64,000 nt of DNA, taken from RYN-133 sp963708645. Lineage in GTDB: Bacteria > Actinomycetota > Actinomycetes > Mycobacteriales > Jatrophihabitantaceae. This document shows, one piece after another, positions 43,237-51,629 of this stretch (positions within the stretch are counted from its first letter, which is position 1; each line of letters begins with the position of its first letter). A program made the translations under genes and the position numbers. Where the stretch lies: assembly GCA_963708645.1 (NCBI GenBank), contig CAVPTA010000007.1, positions 558,001-622,000 on the forward strand, read 5' to 3'. The notes under the pieces are model-generated. The model saw only the letters and a program-made list of their open reading frames with translations. It did not search any database and was not told the origin of the DNA.

Positions 43237-43283
43237 TTGTTCTTGTGAAAGCGATGTCCGTGCCTGCGGCTAGCGTCCGGGGC

Positions 43284-44059
43284 ATGGACTACCTCGCCCA
43301 TCTCCGCTCGGATTCCGATCGTTTCGCGCAGGCGCTCGCCGCCTGCGACCCGGCTGCGTCGGTTCCGTCCTGCCCCGAGTGGACGGCCGCCGACCTGCTG
43401 TGGCATCTCGGCGAGGTGCAGCTGTTCTGGGGCACGATCGTCGCCGGGCGGCTCGACCGATCCCGACCCGGCCGACGAGGGCAAACCGCCTCGCCCCGCC
43501 GACTACGACGAGCTGCTCGAGTTCTACCGACAGGCCTGCGGCATGCTCGCCGACGCACTCGAGGCGACCTCGCCGGGCACCGCGGTGTGGACGTGGTTCG
43601 ACGCCGACCAGAGCGCCGGGTTCGTGCGGCGCCGGCAGGCGCACGAGGCGCTCATCCATCGCCTCGACGCGGAATTGACTTCGGGCGACGTGAGCGCGAT
43701 CGATCCCGAGTTGGCCAGCGACGGTGTCGCCGAGGTGTTCGACTGGATGTACAGCGGCATCCCGGGCTGGGCGCAGCACGAGCGCTCCGGCGCGCTCGGG
43801 CGGGTCACGACGACGGACACCGGTGGCGAGTGGTTCGTGCAGCTCGGCTCGTTGAGCGGGACGAGCCCGAACACCGGCAACACCTACACCGACGAGGGCG
43901 ACGATCGAGCGCGTCGACCCGGGTGACGCGACATTCTCGGTCAGCGGCACGGCCCGCGACCTCGATGCGTGGCTGTGGAACCGGCCGACGCTGTCCGACA
44001 TCAGCCTCGACGGCGACTACGAGCGGTTCGTCGAGATCATTCGCTCCGGCGTGCAGTAG
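43284..44059 (+). CDS. Maleylpyruvate isomerase-family (mycothiol-dependent, DinB-like) protein, frameshifted twice
   Basis: About 258 residues. The N-terminal MDMPI domain is visible as MDYLAHLRSDSDRFAQALAA, CPEWTAADLLWHLGEVQLFW (the W-H-L-G-E block with metal-binding His) and, after a shift near 43455, RRQAHEALIHRLDAELTSG with a further His. After a second shift near 43900 the C-terminal domain finishes with SVSGTARDLDAWLWNRPT to TAG 44057-44059. Family members bind a metal through three His and use mycothiol. The reaction here is unknown. Its 3' end overlaps the convergent hemL gene. Confidence 0.83.
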
Positions 44060-45354
44060 CGGCAGCCTGCGCAGCCGCCGGTAGCGCCTGCGGCGATGCG
44101 GCCGATCGCGGCGTCGTCCATCGCGGCGTTCACGAACCACGCCTCGAACGCGCTGGGCGGCAGGTACACACCGGCGTCGAGCATCGAGTGGAAGAACGGG
44201 GTGTAGCGGAACGTCTCCGCCTCCTGCGCGGCGGCGAAGTCACTGACCGGCTTCTCGGCGAAGAACACCGAGACGAGGTTGCCGGCGAACTGCACCTGAT
44301 GCGCGACGCCGGCAGCGTCGAGCGACTCGGTCGCTAGGGCGCCGATCGTGCGCGCGTTGGCGTCGAGCTCGGCGTACACGTCGGGGCCGGCGTTGCGCAG
44401 CGTCGCCAGGCCCGCCGCGACGGCGACCGGGTTCCCCGACAGCGTCCCGGCCTGGTAGACCGGCCCGGCAGGTGCGAGCTTGCCCATGACCTCGGCCCGA
44501 CCGCCGAACGCGGCGGCGGGCAGCCCACCGCTCATCACCTTGCCGAAGGTGAACAGGTCTGCGTCGACCGGATCGAGGCCGTACCAACCGGCTGCGCTGA
44601 CACGGAATCCGGTCATCACCTCGTCCATGATCAGCAAGGCGCCGTGGCGCGCGGTGATCTCGCGCAGGCCGGCGTTGAACCCGGGCAGCGGTGCGATCGC
44701 GCCCATGTTGCCGGCCGCCGCTTCGGTGATGAGGCAGGCGATCTCGTCGCCGAACTCGGCGAAGCACGCCTCGACCGCGGCGAGATCGTTGTAGGGCAGC
44801 ACGATCGTCTCGGCCGTCTGCGCGCCGGTGACGCCCGGAGTGTCTGGCAGCCCGAAGGTCACGACACCCGAGCCCGCCGCGGCAAGCAGCGCGTCGACAT
44901 GGCCGTGGTAGCAACCGGCGAACTTCACGACCCGGTGCCGTCCGGTGAATCCGCGCGCAAGCCGGATCGCCGACATCGTCGCCTCGGTGCCGCTGTTGAC
45001 GAGCCGCACCTGCTCGACGGGGGCGACGCGATCGACGATCTCGGCGGCGAGTTCGATCTCGCCCTCGGTCGGCGTGCCGAAGCTCAGGCCGCGCGCCGCC
45101 GTCCGCTGCACCGCTTCCACGACTGCGGGATGCGCATGCCCGAGGATCATCGGCCCCCACGACGAGACGAGATCGACGTACTCCACGCCGTCGGCATCGG
45201 TCAGGTACGGACCGCGACCGCTGACCATGAACCGCGGCGTGCCGCCCACCGCGCGGAAGGCGCGGACGGGAGAATTGACTCCCCCGGGAATGACGTGTTG
45301 CGCGCGTTCGAACAGCTCGGACGATCTCGGTGCATCCACCCGTCCAGTCTGCAT
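44017..45354 (-). CDS. hemL: Glutamate-1-semialdehyde 2,1-aminomutase
   Basis: HemL converts glutamate-1-semialdehyde to 5-aminolevulinate in the C5 haem pathway. PLP-fold signatures are HVIPGGVNSPVRAF, FVNSGTEATMSAIRLAR-type sequence (RLVNSGTEATMSAIRLAR), FAGCYHGHVDALL, IMDEVMTGFRV and the PLP Lys in LFTFGKVMSGGLPAAAFGG (about residue 269). I start at ATG 45354. As given, the frame ends at 44017 with a Cys-rich tail. Adding one base near 44095 instead gives ALPAAAQAAATARRSE and a stop at 44037, the normal HemL ending. The end is therefore probably another indel. Confidence 0.94.
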   Translation of the reverse strand: MQTGRVDAPRSSELFERAQHVIPGGVNSPVRAFRAVGGTPRFMVSGRGPYLTDADGVEYVDLVSSWGPMILGHAHPAVVEAVQRTAARGLSFGTPTEGEIELAAEIVDRVAPVEQVRLVNSGTEATMSAIRLARGFTGRHRVVKFAGCYHGHVDALLAAAGSGVVTFGLPDTPGVTGAQTAETIVLPYNDLAAVEACFAEFGDEIACLITEAAAGNMGAIAPLPGFNAGLREITARHGALLIMDEVMTGFRVSAAGWYGLDPVDADLFTFGKVMSGGLPAAAFGGRAEVMGKLAPAGPVYQAGTLSGNPVAVAAGLATLRNAGPDVYAELDANARTIGALATESLDAAGVAHQVQFAGNLVSVFFAEKPVSDFAAAQEAETFRYTPFFHSMLDAGVYLPPSAFEAWFVNAAMDDAAIGRIAAGATGGCAGCRYCTPERMISTNRS

Positions 45355-45375
45355 TACCGCAAGGACCTGCCCTCG

Positions 45376-46287
45376 ATGTCGATGCTGCACCTACGGGTCG
45401 TCTGTCCTGACGGCCTCGAAGACGAAGTGCTCGACCTGCTGAGCGGACGAGTAGGTGTGGTCGCCGTGTCGAGTGCACCAGGCTCGTCGCACGGTGTCGT
45501 CGTGTCCGCCGACCTCGCTCGCGAATCCGCGGACGGCGTGCTCAGCGACCTGCGCTCCCGCGGGGTGTCCGATCGCGGCCTCGTCGCGCTCGATCCGATC
45601 GATGCGGCCTTCGGCGGACTCGTCGACCAGGCTGAGGACGAAGCACCCGGCGAGGGTGCCGACGCGCTGATCTGGGAGGAGCTCACCGAACGGGTCGGTG
45701 AGGACTCGACACTGACCTGGACCTTCGCCGCCTTCATGATTCTGGCCACGCTGCTGGCTGCGATCGGCGTCGTCACCGACTCGCAGATCACGATCGTCGG
45801 CGCCATGGTGGTCGGCCCTGAATTCGGGCCGCTCGCCGGACTCGCGCTCGCGCTCGCGGGGCGACGACCCGCGATTGCCCGCAGGTCGACTGCGGCCCTG
45901 CTCGTCGGCTTCATCGCAGCAATCGTCGTCGCGGCCCTGTGCACGCTGCTGGCGCGCGGCACAGGACTCGTCTCACCGGCTGACATTGCGGGGCCTCGCC
46001 AGACCGACTTCATCTATCACCCGGGATGGTTCTCACTCATCACCGCGCTGATCGCGGGAACCGCGGGGATGCTGTCGCTGTCGAGTTCGAAGTCGGCCGT
46101 GCTGGTCGGTGTGTTCATCTCGGTCACCACCATCCCGGCGGCCGGCAATGCTGCCGTCGCGGGGGTGCTCGGCAACTGGCACGAGACGTGGCAGTCGCTG
46201 GCTCAACTGGGCATCAACCTCGTCGGTATCACCGTGGCGGCGACGAGCACGTTGCTGGTGCGGCGCGGCGTCGGCGCGCTCAGGTGA
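45376..46287 (+). CDS. DUF389 membrane protein
   Basis: A 303-residue protein. An N-terminal soluble domain of about 110 residues (SMLHLRVVCPDGLEDEVLDL) is followed by five or six helices carrying the DUF389 blocks ILATLLAAIGVVTDSQITIV, GAMVVGPEFGPLAGLALALA and AGTAGMLSLSSSKSAVLVGV. ISVTTIPAAGNAAVAGVLG completes the signature. The function of DUF389 is unknown. It is divergent from hemL (21 bases between starts) and convergent with the GNAT fusion gene, with eight overlapping bases. Start ATG 45376; ATG 45382 is an alternative. Confidence 0.88.
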   Translation: MSMLHLRVVCPDGLEDEVLDLLSGRVGVVAVSSAPGSSHGVVVSADLARESADGVLSDLRSRGVSDRGLVALDPIDAAFGGLVDQAEDEAPGEGADALIWEELTERVGEDSTLTWTFAAFMILATLLAAIGVVTDSQITIVGAMVVGPEFGPLAGLALALAGRRPAIARRSTAALLVGFIAAIVVAALCTLLARGTGLVSPADIAGPRQTDFIYHPGWFSLITALIAGTAGMLSLSSSKSAVLVGVFISVTTIPAAGNAAVAGVLGNWHETWQSLAQLGINLVGITVAATSTLLVRRGVGALR

Positions 46288-47194
46288 GATCGCGTCGCAT
46301 CGCGATGCGACGCCCGATCGCGTCGAGGCCGACGTCGCGCTCCCAGTCGCGGATCTCGACGAGCTCGGGAGTGAGATCGGCCAACTCGACGAAGCCACGC
46401 GCTTCGTAGAACGGGGCGTTCCATGCGACCTCGGCATACGTCGTCAGAGTGATCGCCGGGTAGCCCGCCGTACGCGCCCACTCACACGCAGCGTCGAGCA
46501 GCGCCGAGCCGAGCCCTTGACGCATGTGCGAGGGCAGCACGGCGAGTTCCTGCACGTGCGCGTTGCCGTCGATCTCGTCGACCTGCACGAAACCCACCGG
46601 CGGATTCCCGGCGACGAACACCGCGCGCGACTCGTGCAGCGCATCGAGCGGGAACGGCAGGTCGGGCAGATCCATCCCTGCCACGCGAAACAGTGATTCA
46701 GCGCGCAGGTCGATCGCGGGCAGGTGCTCGAGGTCGGACGGCAGCGCGCGCCGCACCTCGGGCAGCACCGCGGCAGCACCGAGCACCTCGGCCAGCCGCT
46801 GCGGACGGCGCGTCGCGATCGCCACCTTGCGCCCGTCGGCGAGTGCAAGCGTGAGCGCCGCCGTGCCGCGCGGCAGGCCCTCGCCGAAGCGGCGTCCGAG
46901 CAGCGGGGCATTGTCGACATCTCCCATGTCGATGCCGAGAATCTCGTTACGTGGCAACGTTTCCTCGCCGACCGTGAGGTCGTCGTCGGTGACGACGATC
47001 GACCGCAACTGGCGCGCGGCCGACGTGATCAAGGCATCAACGCCAACGACGAGAACACCGCCGATGATCCACGCGATCAGGTGCGTGCGGCCGCCACCGA
47101 TCACCAGCAGATCAATCAGGAAACCTGCTATTACGGCTGCGAGCAGTACGAGCGTCGACACGTACGTGCGCGCCGGCTCGACGTAGCGACGCAT
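46280..47194 (-). CDS. Two-helix membrane/PH-like domain fused to a GNAT acetyltransferase
   Basis: A 304-residue protein. The N-terminal part (about residues 1-140) has two helices (VSTLVLLAAVIAGFLIDLLV and LIAWIIGGVLVVGVDALITS). A beta-rich segment follows (LRSIVVTDDDLTVGEETLPR), of the DUF3093/bacterial-PH kind often found beside hemB. The C-terminal part (about 185-300) is a GNAT domain: VQVDEIDGNAHVQELAVLPS and MRQGLGSALLDAACEWA contain the Q/R-x-x-G-x-G/A acetyl-CoA loop, and NAPFYEARGFVELA is the closing motif. I start at ATG 47194, eight bases after the hemB stop. The acceptor is unknown; a membrane-tethered acetyltransferase is implied. Confidence 0.75.
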   Translation of the reverse strand: MRRYVEPARTYVSTLVLLAAVIAGFLIDLLVIGGGRTHLIAWIIGGVLVVGVDALITSAARQLRSIVVTDDDLTVGEETLPRNEILGIDMGDVDNAPLLGRRFGEGLPRGTAALTLALADGRKVAIATRRPQRLAEVLGAAAVLPEVRRALPSDLEHLPAIDLRAESLFRVAGMDLPDLPFPLDALHESRAVFVAGNPPVGFVQVDEIDGNAHVQELAVLPSHMRQGLGSALLDAACEWARTAGYPAITLTTYAEVAWNAPFYEARGFVELADLTPELVEIRDWERDVGLDAIGRRIAMRRDLT

Positions 47195-47202
47195 GGCGTG
47201 AA

Positions 47203-48195
47203 CTACGAGGCCGCCGCGACCTCGGCCGCCCAATAGGTGAGGATCAACGACGCCCCCGCCCGCTTGATCGACGTGAGCGTCTCGGCGATCACGCGATCGC
47301 GCTCGAGCCAGCCGTTCGCAGCCGCGGCTTCGACCATCGCGTACTCACCGCTGATCTGGTACGCCGCGACCGGCACCGGACTGGCGTCGGCAACTGCCCG
47401 CAGGATGTCGAGGTAGGGCAACGCTGGCTTCACCATGACGATGTCTGCACCCTCGGCGACATCGAGGGCGACCTCGGCGAGCGCGTCGGCCACGGTGCGG
47501 GAAGCGTCCTGCTGGTAGCTCTTACGGTCTCCGGTCAGCGACGAGTTCACGGCCTCGCGGAACGGCCCGTAGAAACCGGACGAGTATTTCGGTGCGTAGC
47601 CGAGGATTCCGGTGTCGACGTAGCCGGCGCCGTCGAGTGCTCGACGCACCGCGCCGACCTGGCCGTCCATCATTCCGCTCGTGCCGAGCAGGTGGGCGCC
47701 GGCGTCGGCCTGCGCTCGGGCCATGGCCTCGTACCGGATCAACGTGGCGTCGTTGTCGACCTCACCGGCATCGGTGAGCACGCCACAGTGCCCGTGGTCG
47801 GTGAACTCGTCCAGGCACAGGTCCGACATGAGCACGGTGTCGTCACCGAGTTCGTCGTGCAACCGCCGCAGCGCGACGTTCAATACGCCGTCCGGGTCGT
47901 CGGCGCCGGATCCGGTCGCGTCCTTGTGCTCGGGCACGCCGAAGATCATCAAGCCGCCGACACCGGCCGACACCGCCTCGACGGCGGCCTTGACCAGGCT
48001 CTCGTTGCTGTGTTGCACAACGCCGGGCATGGACGCGATCGGCACAGGCTCACCGACGCCTTCGCGCACGAACATCGGCAGTACCAGATCGGACGGGCGC
48101 ACCTCGACCTCGGCGACGAGCCGGCGCAGTGCTGCGGTGCGGCGCAGCCGGCGCGGACGCGACGTCGGGAACGGCGGAAGATCAGGCAACGGCAC
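47203..48195 (-). CDS. hemB: Porphobilinogen synthase (5-aminolevulinate dehydratase)
   Basis: A 330-residue enzyme that condenses two 5-aminolevulinates to porphobilinogen. The two active-site lysines lie in ILGYAPKYSSGFYGPFREAV (about residue 202) and DIVMVKPALPYLDILR (about 254). The metal region reads DLCLDEFTDHGHCGVL, with two of the three Cys of zinc-type enzymes and Leu in place of the middle one. Catalytic zinc is therefore doubtful, as in other actinobacterial HemB. It is intact and lies 24 bases after the lipoprotein stop, in line with the hem operon. Confidence 0.96.
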   Translation of the reverse strand: MPLPDLPPFPTSRPRRLRRTAALRRLVAEVEVRPSDLVLPMFVREGVGEPVPIASMPGVVQHSNESLVKAAVEAVSAGVGGLMIFGVPEHKDATGSGADDPDGVLNVALRRLHDELGDDTVLMSDLCLDEFTDHGHCGVLTDAGEVDNDATLIRYEAMARAQADAGAHLLGTSGMMDGQVGAVRRALDGAGYVDTGILGYAPKYSSGFYGPFREAVNSSLTGDRKSYQQDASRTVADALAEVALDVAEGADIVMVKPALPYLDILRAVADASPVPVAAYQISGEYAMVEAAAANGWLERDRVIAETLTSIKRAGASLILTYWAAEVAAAS

Positions 48196-48219
48196 GCTTC
48201 GAGATTACGCGTCGCCGGA

Positions 48220-49143
48220 CTAGGACGAACCCACGAGCCAAGCCGTTGCGTTCAGCGCAAGCGCGCCGTCGGAGCCGGCCGGATCGGTCCACCCGTTGTA
48301 CAGCGTCTTGCCCGGTTGCCCCGTGCCGTCATCGATGGGCGAGCTGTCGCCCCAGTACACGACGCGCCCCGATCCGTAGGTCGACGAAGCCACGGCCGCG
48401 CCGGTGGTGCCGCCGGCCGAGTAGCCGCTGCGATACACCTCGCCCTTGACCGAAGGGTTGTCGCTCGGATGCAACGTCGCGGTCGTGCCGTTGCGGATGA
48501 TCGTCGCCTTGACCGTGCCGAACGGCCCGGCGAGCACGGGGTCGGTCGAGCCGAGGACGTTGGGATTGTCCGAGGAGATGTCGAGCGAGTCGATCGAGAA
48601 CCCGAACGGGTCGCGCGTCCCCATCAGGTCGTTGAGCACCTGCACCGAGTCGACACCGTCGTTGTTGCGGTCGCTGCCCGAGTGGTCGCTGATCATGAAC
48701 AGCCCACCGCCGGCATGGACGAAACTCAGGATCGCGCTCTTCTCGGCCGCGGTGAACAGCACATTCGGTTCCGGGAGCACGAACGCGTTGAACTTCGACA
48801 GGTCGAGGGAGTTGGTGATGTCGCCGTACGTGATGAGCCCGCCGGGCGGGAGCGTGTCGAGTCCGTACGCGCCGCTCTTCTGCAGCGCGACACCCCACGA
48901 CGAGAGCGCGCCCGTCCAATCCGTCTCGCTGGTCGGGTCAGGGTTCTGCGCGGGCGGGTCGGGCATCGAGGTCGAGATGATCCAGTCGGCATTACCTGCG
49001 GTCTCGGCCTTGCTGTCGTCGAACAGCACGCGATAGCGAACGGTCGCTATGTGCAACGGCGTCGCCGGTACCGACGCAGTGACGCTGGACGTACACGCGG
49101 TAAGGCCGGCAGCTGCTGCCAGAGCGGCGATACCGCGCAGCAC
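48220..49143 (-). CDS. Exported lipoprotein of unknown function inside the hem operon
   Basis: A 307-residue protein from GTG 49143. The signal peptide LRGIAALAAAAGLTA ends in the lipobox LTAC. The mature part has RYRVLFDDSKAETAGNADWI, FNAFVLPEPNVLFTAAEKSA and ILSFVHAGGGLFMISDHSGS. This is an alpha/beta pattern resembling glutamine-amidotransferase-like (DUF4350-type) folds. An EF-hand-like Asp/Asn loop follows (SDRNNDGVDS), and a VVYWGDSSPIDDG block near the end. No Cys catalytic triad is visible. The open frame reaches 49530 but overlaps cobA/hemD. It starts 11 bases after the cobA/hemD stop. I do not recognise a function; it may bind calcium or a carbohydrate outside the cell. Confidence 0.7.
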   Translation of the reverse strand: MLRGIAALAAAAGLTACTSSVTASVPATPLHIATVRYRVLFDDSKAETAGNADWIISTSMPDPPAQNPDPTSETDWTGALSSWGVALQKSGAYGLDTLPPGGLITYGDITNSLDLSKFNAFVLPEPNVLFTAAEKSAILSFVHAGGGLFMISDHSGSDRNNDGVDSVQVLNDLMGTRDPFGFSIDSLDISSDNPNVLGSTDPVLAGPFGTVKATIIRNGTTATLHPSDNPSVKGEVYRSGYSAGGTTGAAVASSTYGSGRVVYWGDSSPIDDGTGQPGKTLYNGWTDPAGSDGALALNATAWLVGSS

Positions 49144-49154
49144 GTCGCAGAGTG

Positions 49155-50711
49155 TCAGCGAGACGCGCGGCGCGTGGACGAGCGCGAAGACTTCTTCGCG
49201 GCCGCCGCGGCGGCCTTCTCCTTCTCTTCGGCGGCCCGGACGGTCGCGTGCGCGGCGAGCGCGTCGACCAATGCCGGGATCGTCGCGTTCTCGGGCTGGA
49301 CGTCGACGCGCAACCCGAACTCGCGTGCGGTGGCCGCAGTCTGCGGGCCGATGCACGCGACGACGGTGCGGGCGTGCGGCTTGCCGGCGATGCCGACCAG
49401 GTTGCGCACGGTCGAGGACGAGGTGAAGCAGACGGCCTGGAACCCGCCCGACTTGATCGCGTCGCGGATCTCTGCGGCCGGCGGCGCCGCACGAACCGTG
49501 CGGTAGGCGGTCACGTCGTCGATCTCCCAACCGATCTCACGCAGGCCGGCGGCCAGCGTCTCGGTCGCGATGTCGGCGCGCGGCAGCAGCACGCGGTTGA
49601 TCGGGTCGAGCACGTCGTCGAAGGGCGGGAAGTCGGCCAGCAGGCCTTCCGAGCTCTGCTCGCCGGACGGGACGAGTTCGGGCGAGATGCCGAACGCGCG
49701 CACCGCATCGGCCGTCGTCTCGCCGACGCAAGCGATCTTCACGCCGGCGAACGCCCGGGCGTCCAGGCCGAACTCCTCGAACTTCTCGCGCACGGCGCGC
49801 ACCGCGTTCGTCGAGGTGAACACGATCCACTCGAACCGGCCGGTGACCAGGCCCTTGATCGCGCGCTCCATCTGGGTCGGCGTGCGCGGCGGCTCGACGG
49901 CGATCGTCGGGACCTCGACCGGCACGGCGCCGTAGCCACGCAACCGGTCGCTCATCGCACCGGCCTGCTCCTTGGTGCGCGGCACGAGCACCTTCCAGCC
50001 GTAGAGCGGACGCGACTCCCACCACGACAGCTTGTCGCGCTGCCCGGCGGCCTTGCCCACGGTCACGACGACGGTGCCGGTCATGCCGACGACCGCGAGT
50101 TCGAGGTCGCCGAGCGTCCCGCTGACGGTCTGCTGCCCGGTGGTCGTGGCGGCGCAGCTGACGGTCACGGGGCTGTCCGGCTTCACGCCGTAGGTGACGA
50201 GGTGCCGGCCGACGTCGGCGACCTCGGCCGCCGGGACGGTGAGCACGAGGGTCCCGGGCGCGGACGCGAGCGCCTCGAAGTCGGCCGTCTCGTAAGTGGT
50301 CAGGTCGGCCTCGGTACGCACCGGTCCGTACGCGACACCCGCGTAGGACGCGGCACCGACTCCGGTGGCCACGCCGGGGACGATCGCGAACGGGATGGAC
50401 GTGCGTCCGACGGCCGTCGCCTCCTTGATCACGTCCTCGTGGGCGAACGGGTCGCCGGAGACCAGGCGCACGACCGAGAGCCCGTTGCGGGCTTCGGCGC
50501 CGAGCAGCTTCGCGGTCTCGGCCGGCGTCGACTCGGGGTCGCGTACATCCGCACCGGCGAGCGCCACGATGGCTGACGCGACCGACGCGTCGGCCACGAC
50601 GAGGTCAGCACTGGCCAGAGCGTCGCGGGCGCGGCCGGCAAGCAGTCCGGGATCGCCGGGTCCTGCTCCGACGAACGTGATCTTGCCCAGGACCTTGCGC
50701 GAGCGGGTCAT
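49155..50711 (-). CDS. cobA/hemD: Uroporphyrinogen-III C-methyltransferase fused to uroporphyrinogen-III synthase
   Basis: A 518-residue bifunctional protein. Residues about 1-250 form the SUMT methyltransferase (ITFVGAGPGDPGLLAGRARD; VVRLVSGDPFAHEDV; PFAIVPGVATGVGAASYAGV), which makes precorrin-2 for sirohaem or cobalamin. Residues about 255-490 form HemD (GWKVLVPRTKEQAGAMSDRL; FEWIVFTSTNAVRAVREKFE; AVCFTSSSTVRNLVGIAGKP; VVACIGPQTAATAREFGL), which closes hydroxymethylbilane to uroporphyrinogen III. The C-terminal tail is Lys/Ala/Ser-rich. This fusion is usual in actinobacteria. The ATG at 50711 overlaps the hemC stop. Confidence 0.94.
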   Translation of the reverse strand: MTRSRKVLGKITFVGAGPGDPGLLAGRARDALASADLVVADASVASAIVALAGADVRDPESTPAETAKLLGAEARNGLSVVRLVSGDPFAHEDVIKEATAVGRTSIPFAIVPGVATGVGAASYAGVAYGPVRTEADLTTYETADFEALASAPGTLVLTVPAAEVADVGRHLVTYGVKPDSPVTVSCAATTTGQQTVSGTLGDLELAVVGMTGTVVVTVGKAAGQRDKLSWWESRPLYGWKVLVPRTKEQAGAMSDRLRGYGAVPVEVPTIAVEPPRTPTQMERAIKGLVTGRFEWIVFTSTNAVRAVREKFEEFGLDARAFAGVKIACVGETTADAVRAFGISPELVPSGEQSSEGLLADFPPFDDVLDPINRVLLPRADIATETLAAGLREIGWEIDDVTAYRTVRAAPPAAEIRDAIKSGGFQAVCFTSSSTVRNLVGIAGKPHARTVVACIGPQTAATAREFGLRVDVQPENATIPALVDALAAHATVRAAEEKEKAAAAAAKKSSRSSTRRASR

Positions 50712-51629
50712 GTGGCTTTCCCCATCATCTGATCTGCGCCTTCGGCGAGCAGGTCGGCCGCCAGGCGGCGTCCCACGTCCTCGGCGTCTGCGGTCGGGCC
50801 CGTTGCCGACAGTCGGACGGCGTCACTGCCGTCGACTGCGGTCACCGAGCCACGAAGGAACACTTCAGTGCCGGAATCGCCCTCGGCGATCTCGGCCAAG
50901 GCGCCTACCGGCGCCGAGCAGCCCGCCTCGAGTGCGGCGAGCAGGGCCCGCTCGGCGGCGACCGCCGTGCGGGTGTCCGGGTGGTCGAGGCCCGCGAGCA
51001 TGGCCCGGGCCTCGTCGTCGGACGTGCGGCATTCGACTGCCAGGGCGCCCTGCGCGGGGGCCGGCAGAACCTGGATCGGGTCGAGTACCTCGGTCGCCTC
51101 GAAGCCCCGGCCGAGCCGGCGCAGGCCCGCGTATGCGAGCACGACGGCGTCGACCTCACCGGCGGCAACCTTGCCGAGCCGGGTGTCGACGTTGCCGCGG
51201 ATGGCGACCACTTCCAGCCCCAGCCCGAGGGCGTGCAGCTGGGCGGCCCGCCGAGGCGAACCGGTGCCGACGCGAGCGCCGGCAGGGAGCTCACCGAGGG
51301 TGAGCCCGTCCCGCGCGACGAGCACGTCGCGCGGATCCTCGCGCACCGGGACGGCCGCGATGATCGACCCCGTCCGCCGCCGCGGTCGGGAGATCCTTGT
51401 ACGAGTGGACGGCGACGTCGATGTCGCCGGCCAGCAACGCCTCGCGCAATGCCGAGACGAAGACTCCGGTGCCACCGATCTGGGTGAGGGCGGCGCTGGA
51501 CCGGTCGCCCTCGGTCGTGATCGGGACGATGTCGACCGGCGCGCCGAGCTCGTGCGCGATGAGGTCGGTCTGCACTCGTGCGAGCGCGCTCGCGCGGGTG
51601 CCGACGCGCAGGGTGCGGACGGCGGTCAT
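50708..51629 (-). CDS. hemC: Hydroxymethylbilane synthase, frameshifted once
   Basis: About 307 residues. TLRVGTRASALARVQTDLIA and VHSYKDLPTAAADG read in the first frame. One base is missing or extra near 51370. Then come IIAAVPVREDPRDVLVARDG, VGTGSPRRAAQLHALGLGLE, VAIRGNVDTRLGKVAAGEVD and AALEAGCSAPVGALAEIAEG, whose Cys holds the dipyrromethane cofactor. The stop is at 50708. It polymerises four porphobilinogens. Start and stop overlap hemA and cobA/hemD by four bases each. Loss of HemC would abolish haem synthesis, so I take the shift as a sequence error. Confidence 0.93.

Noticed and set aside
47692..49506. A 604-codon plus-strand open frame opposite hemB and the lipoprotein gene
   Set aside because: Antisense shadow of high-GC coding sequence; no recognisable motif.
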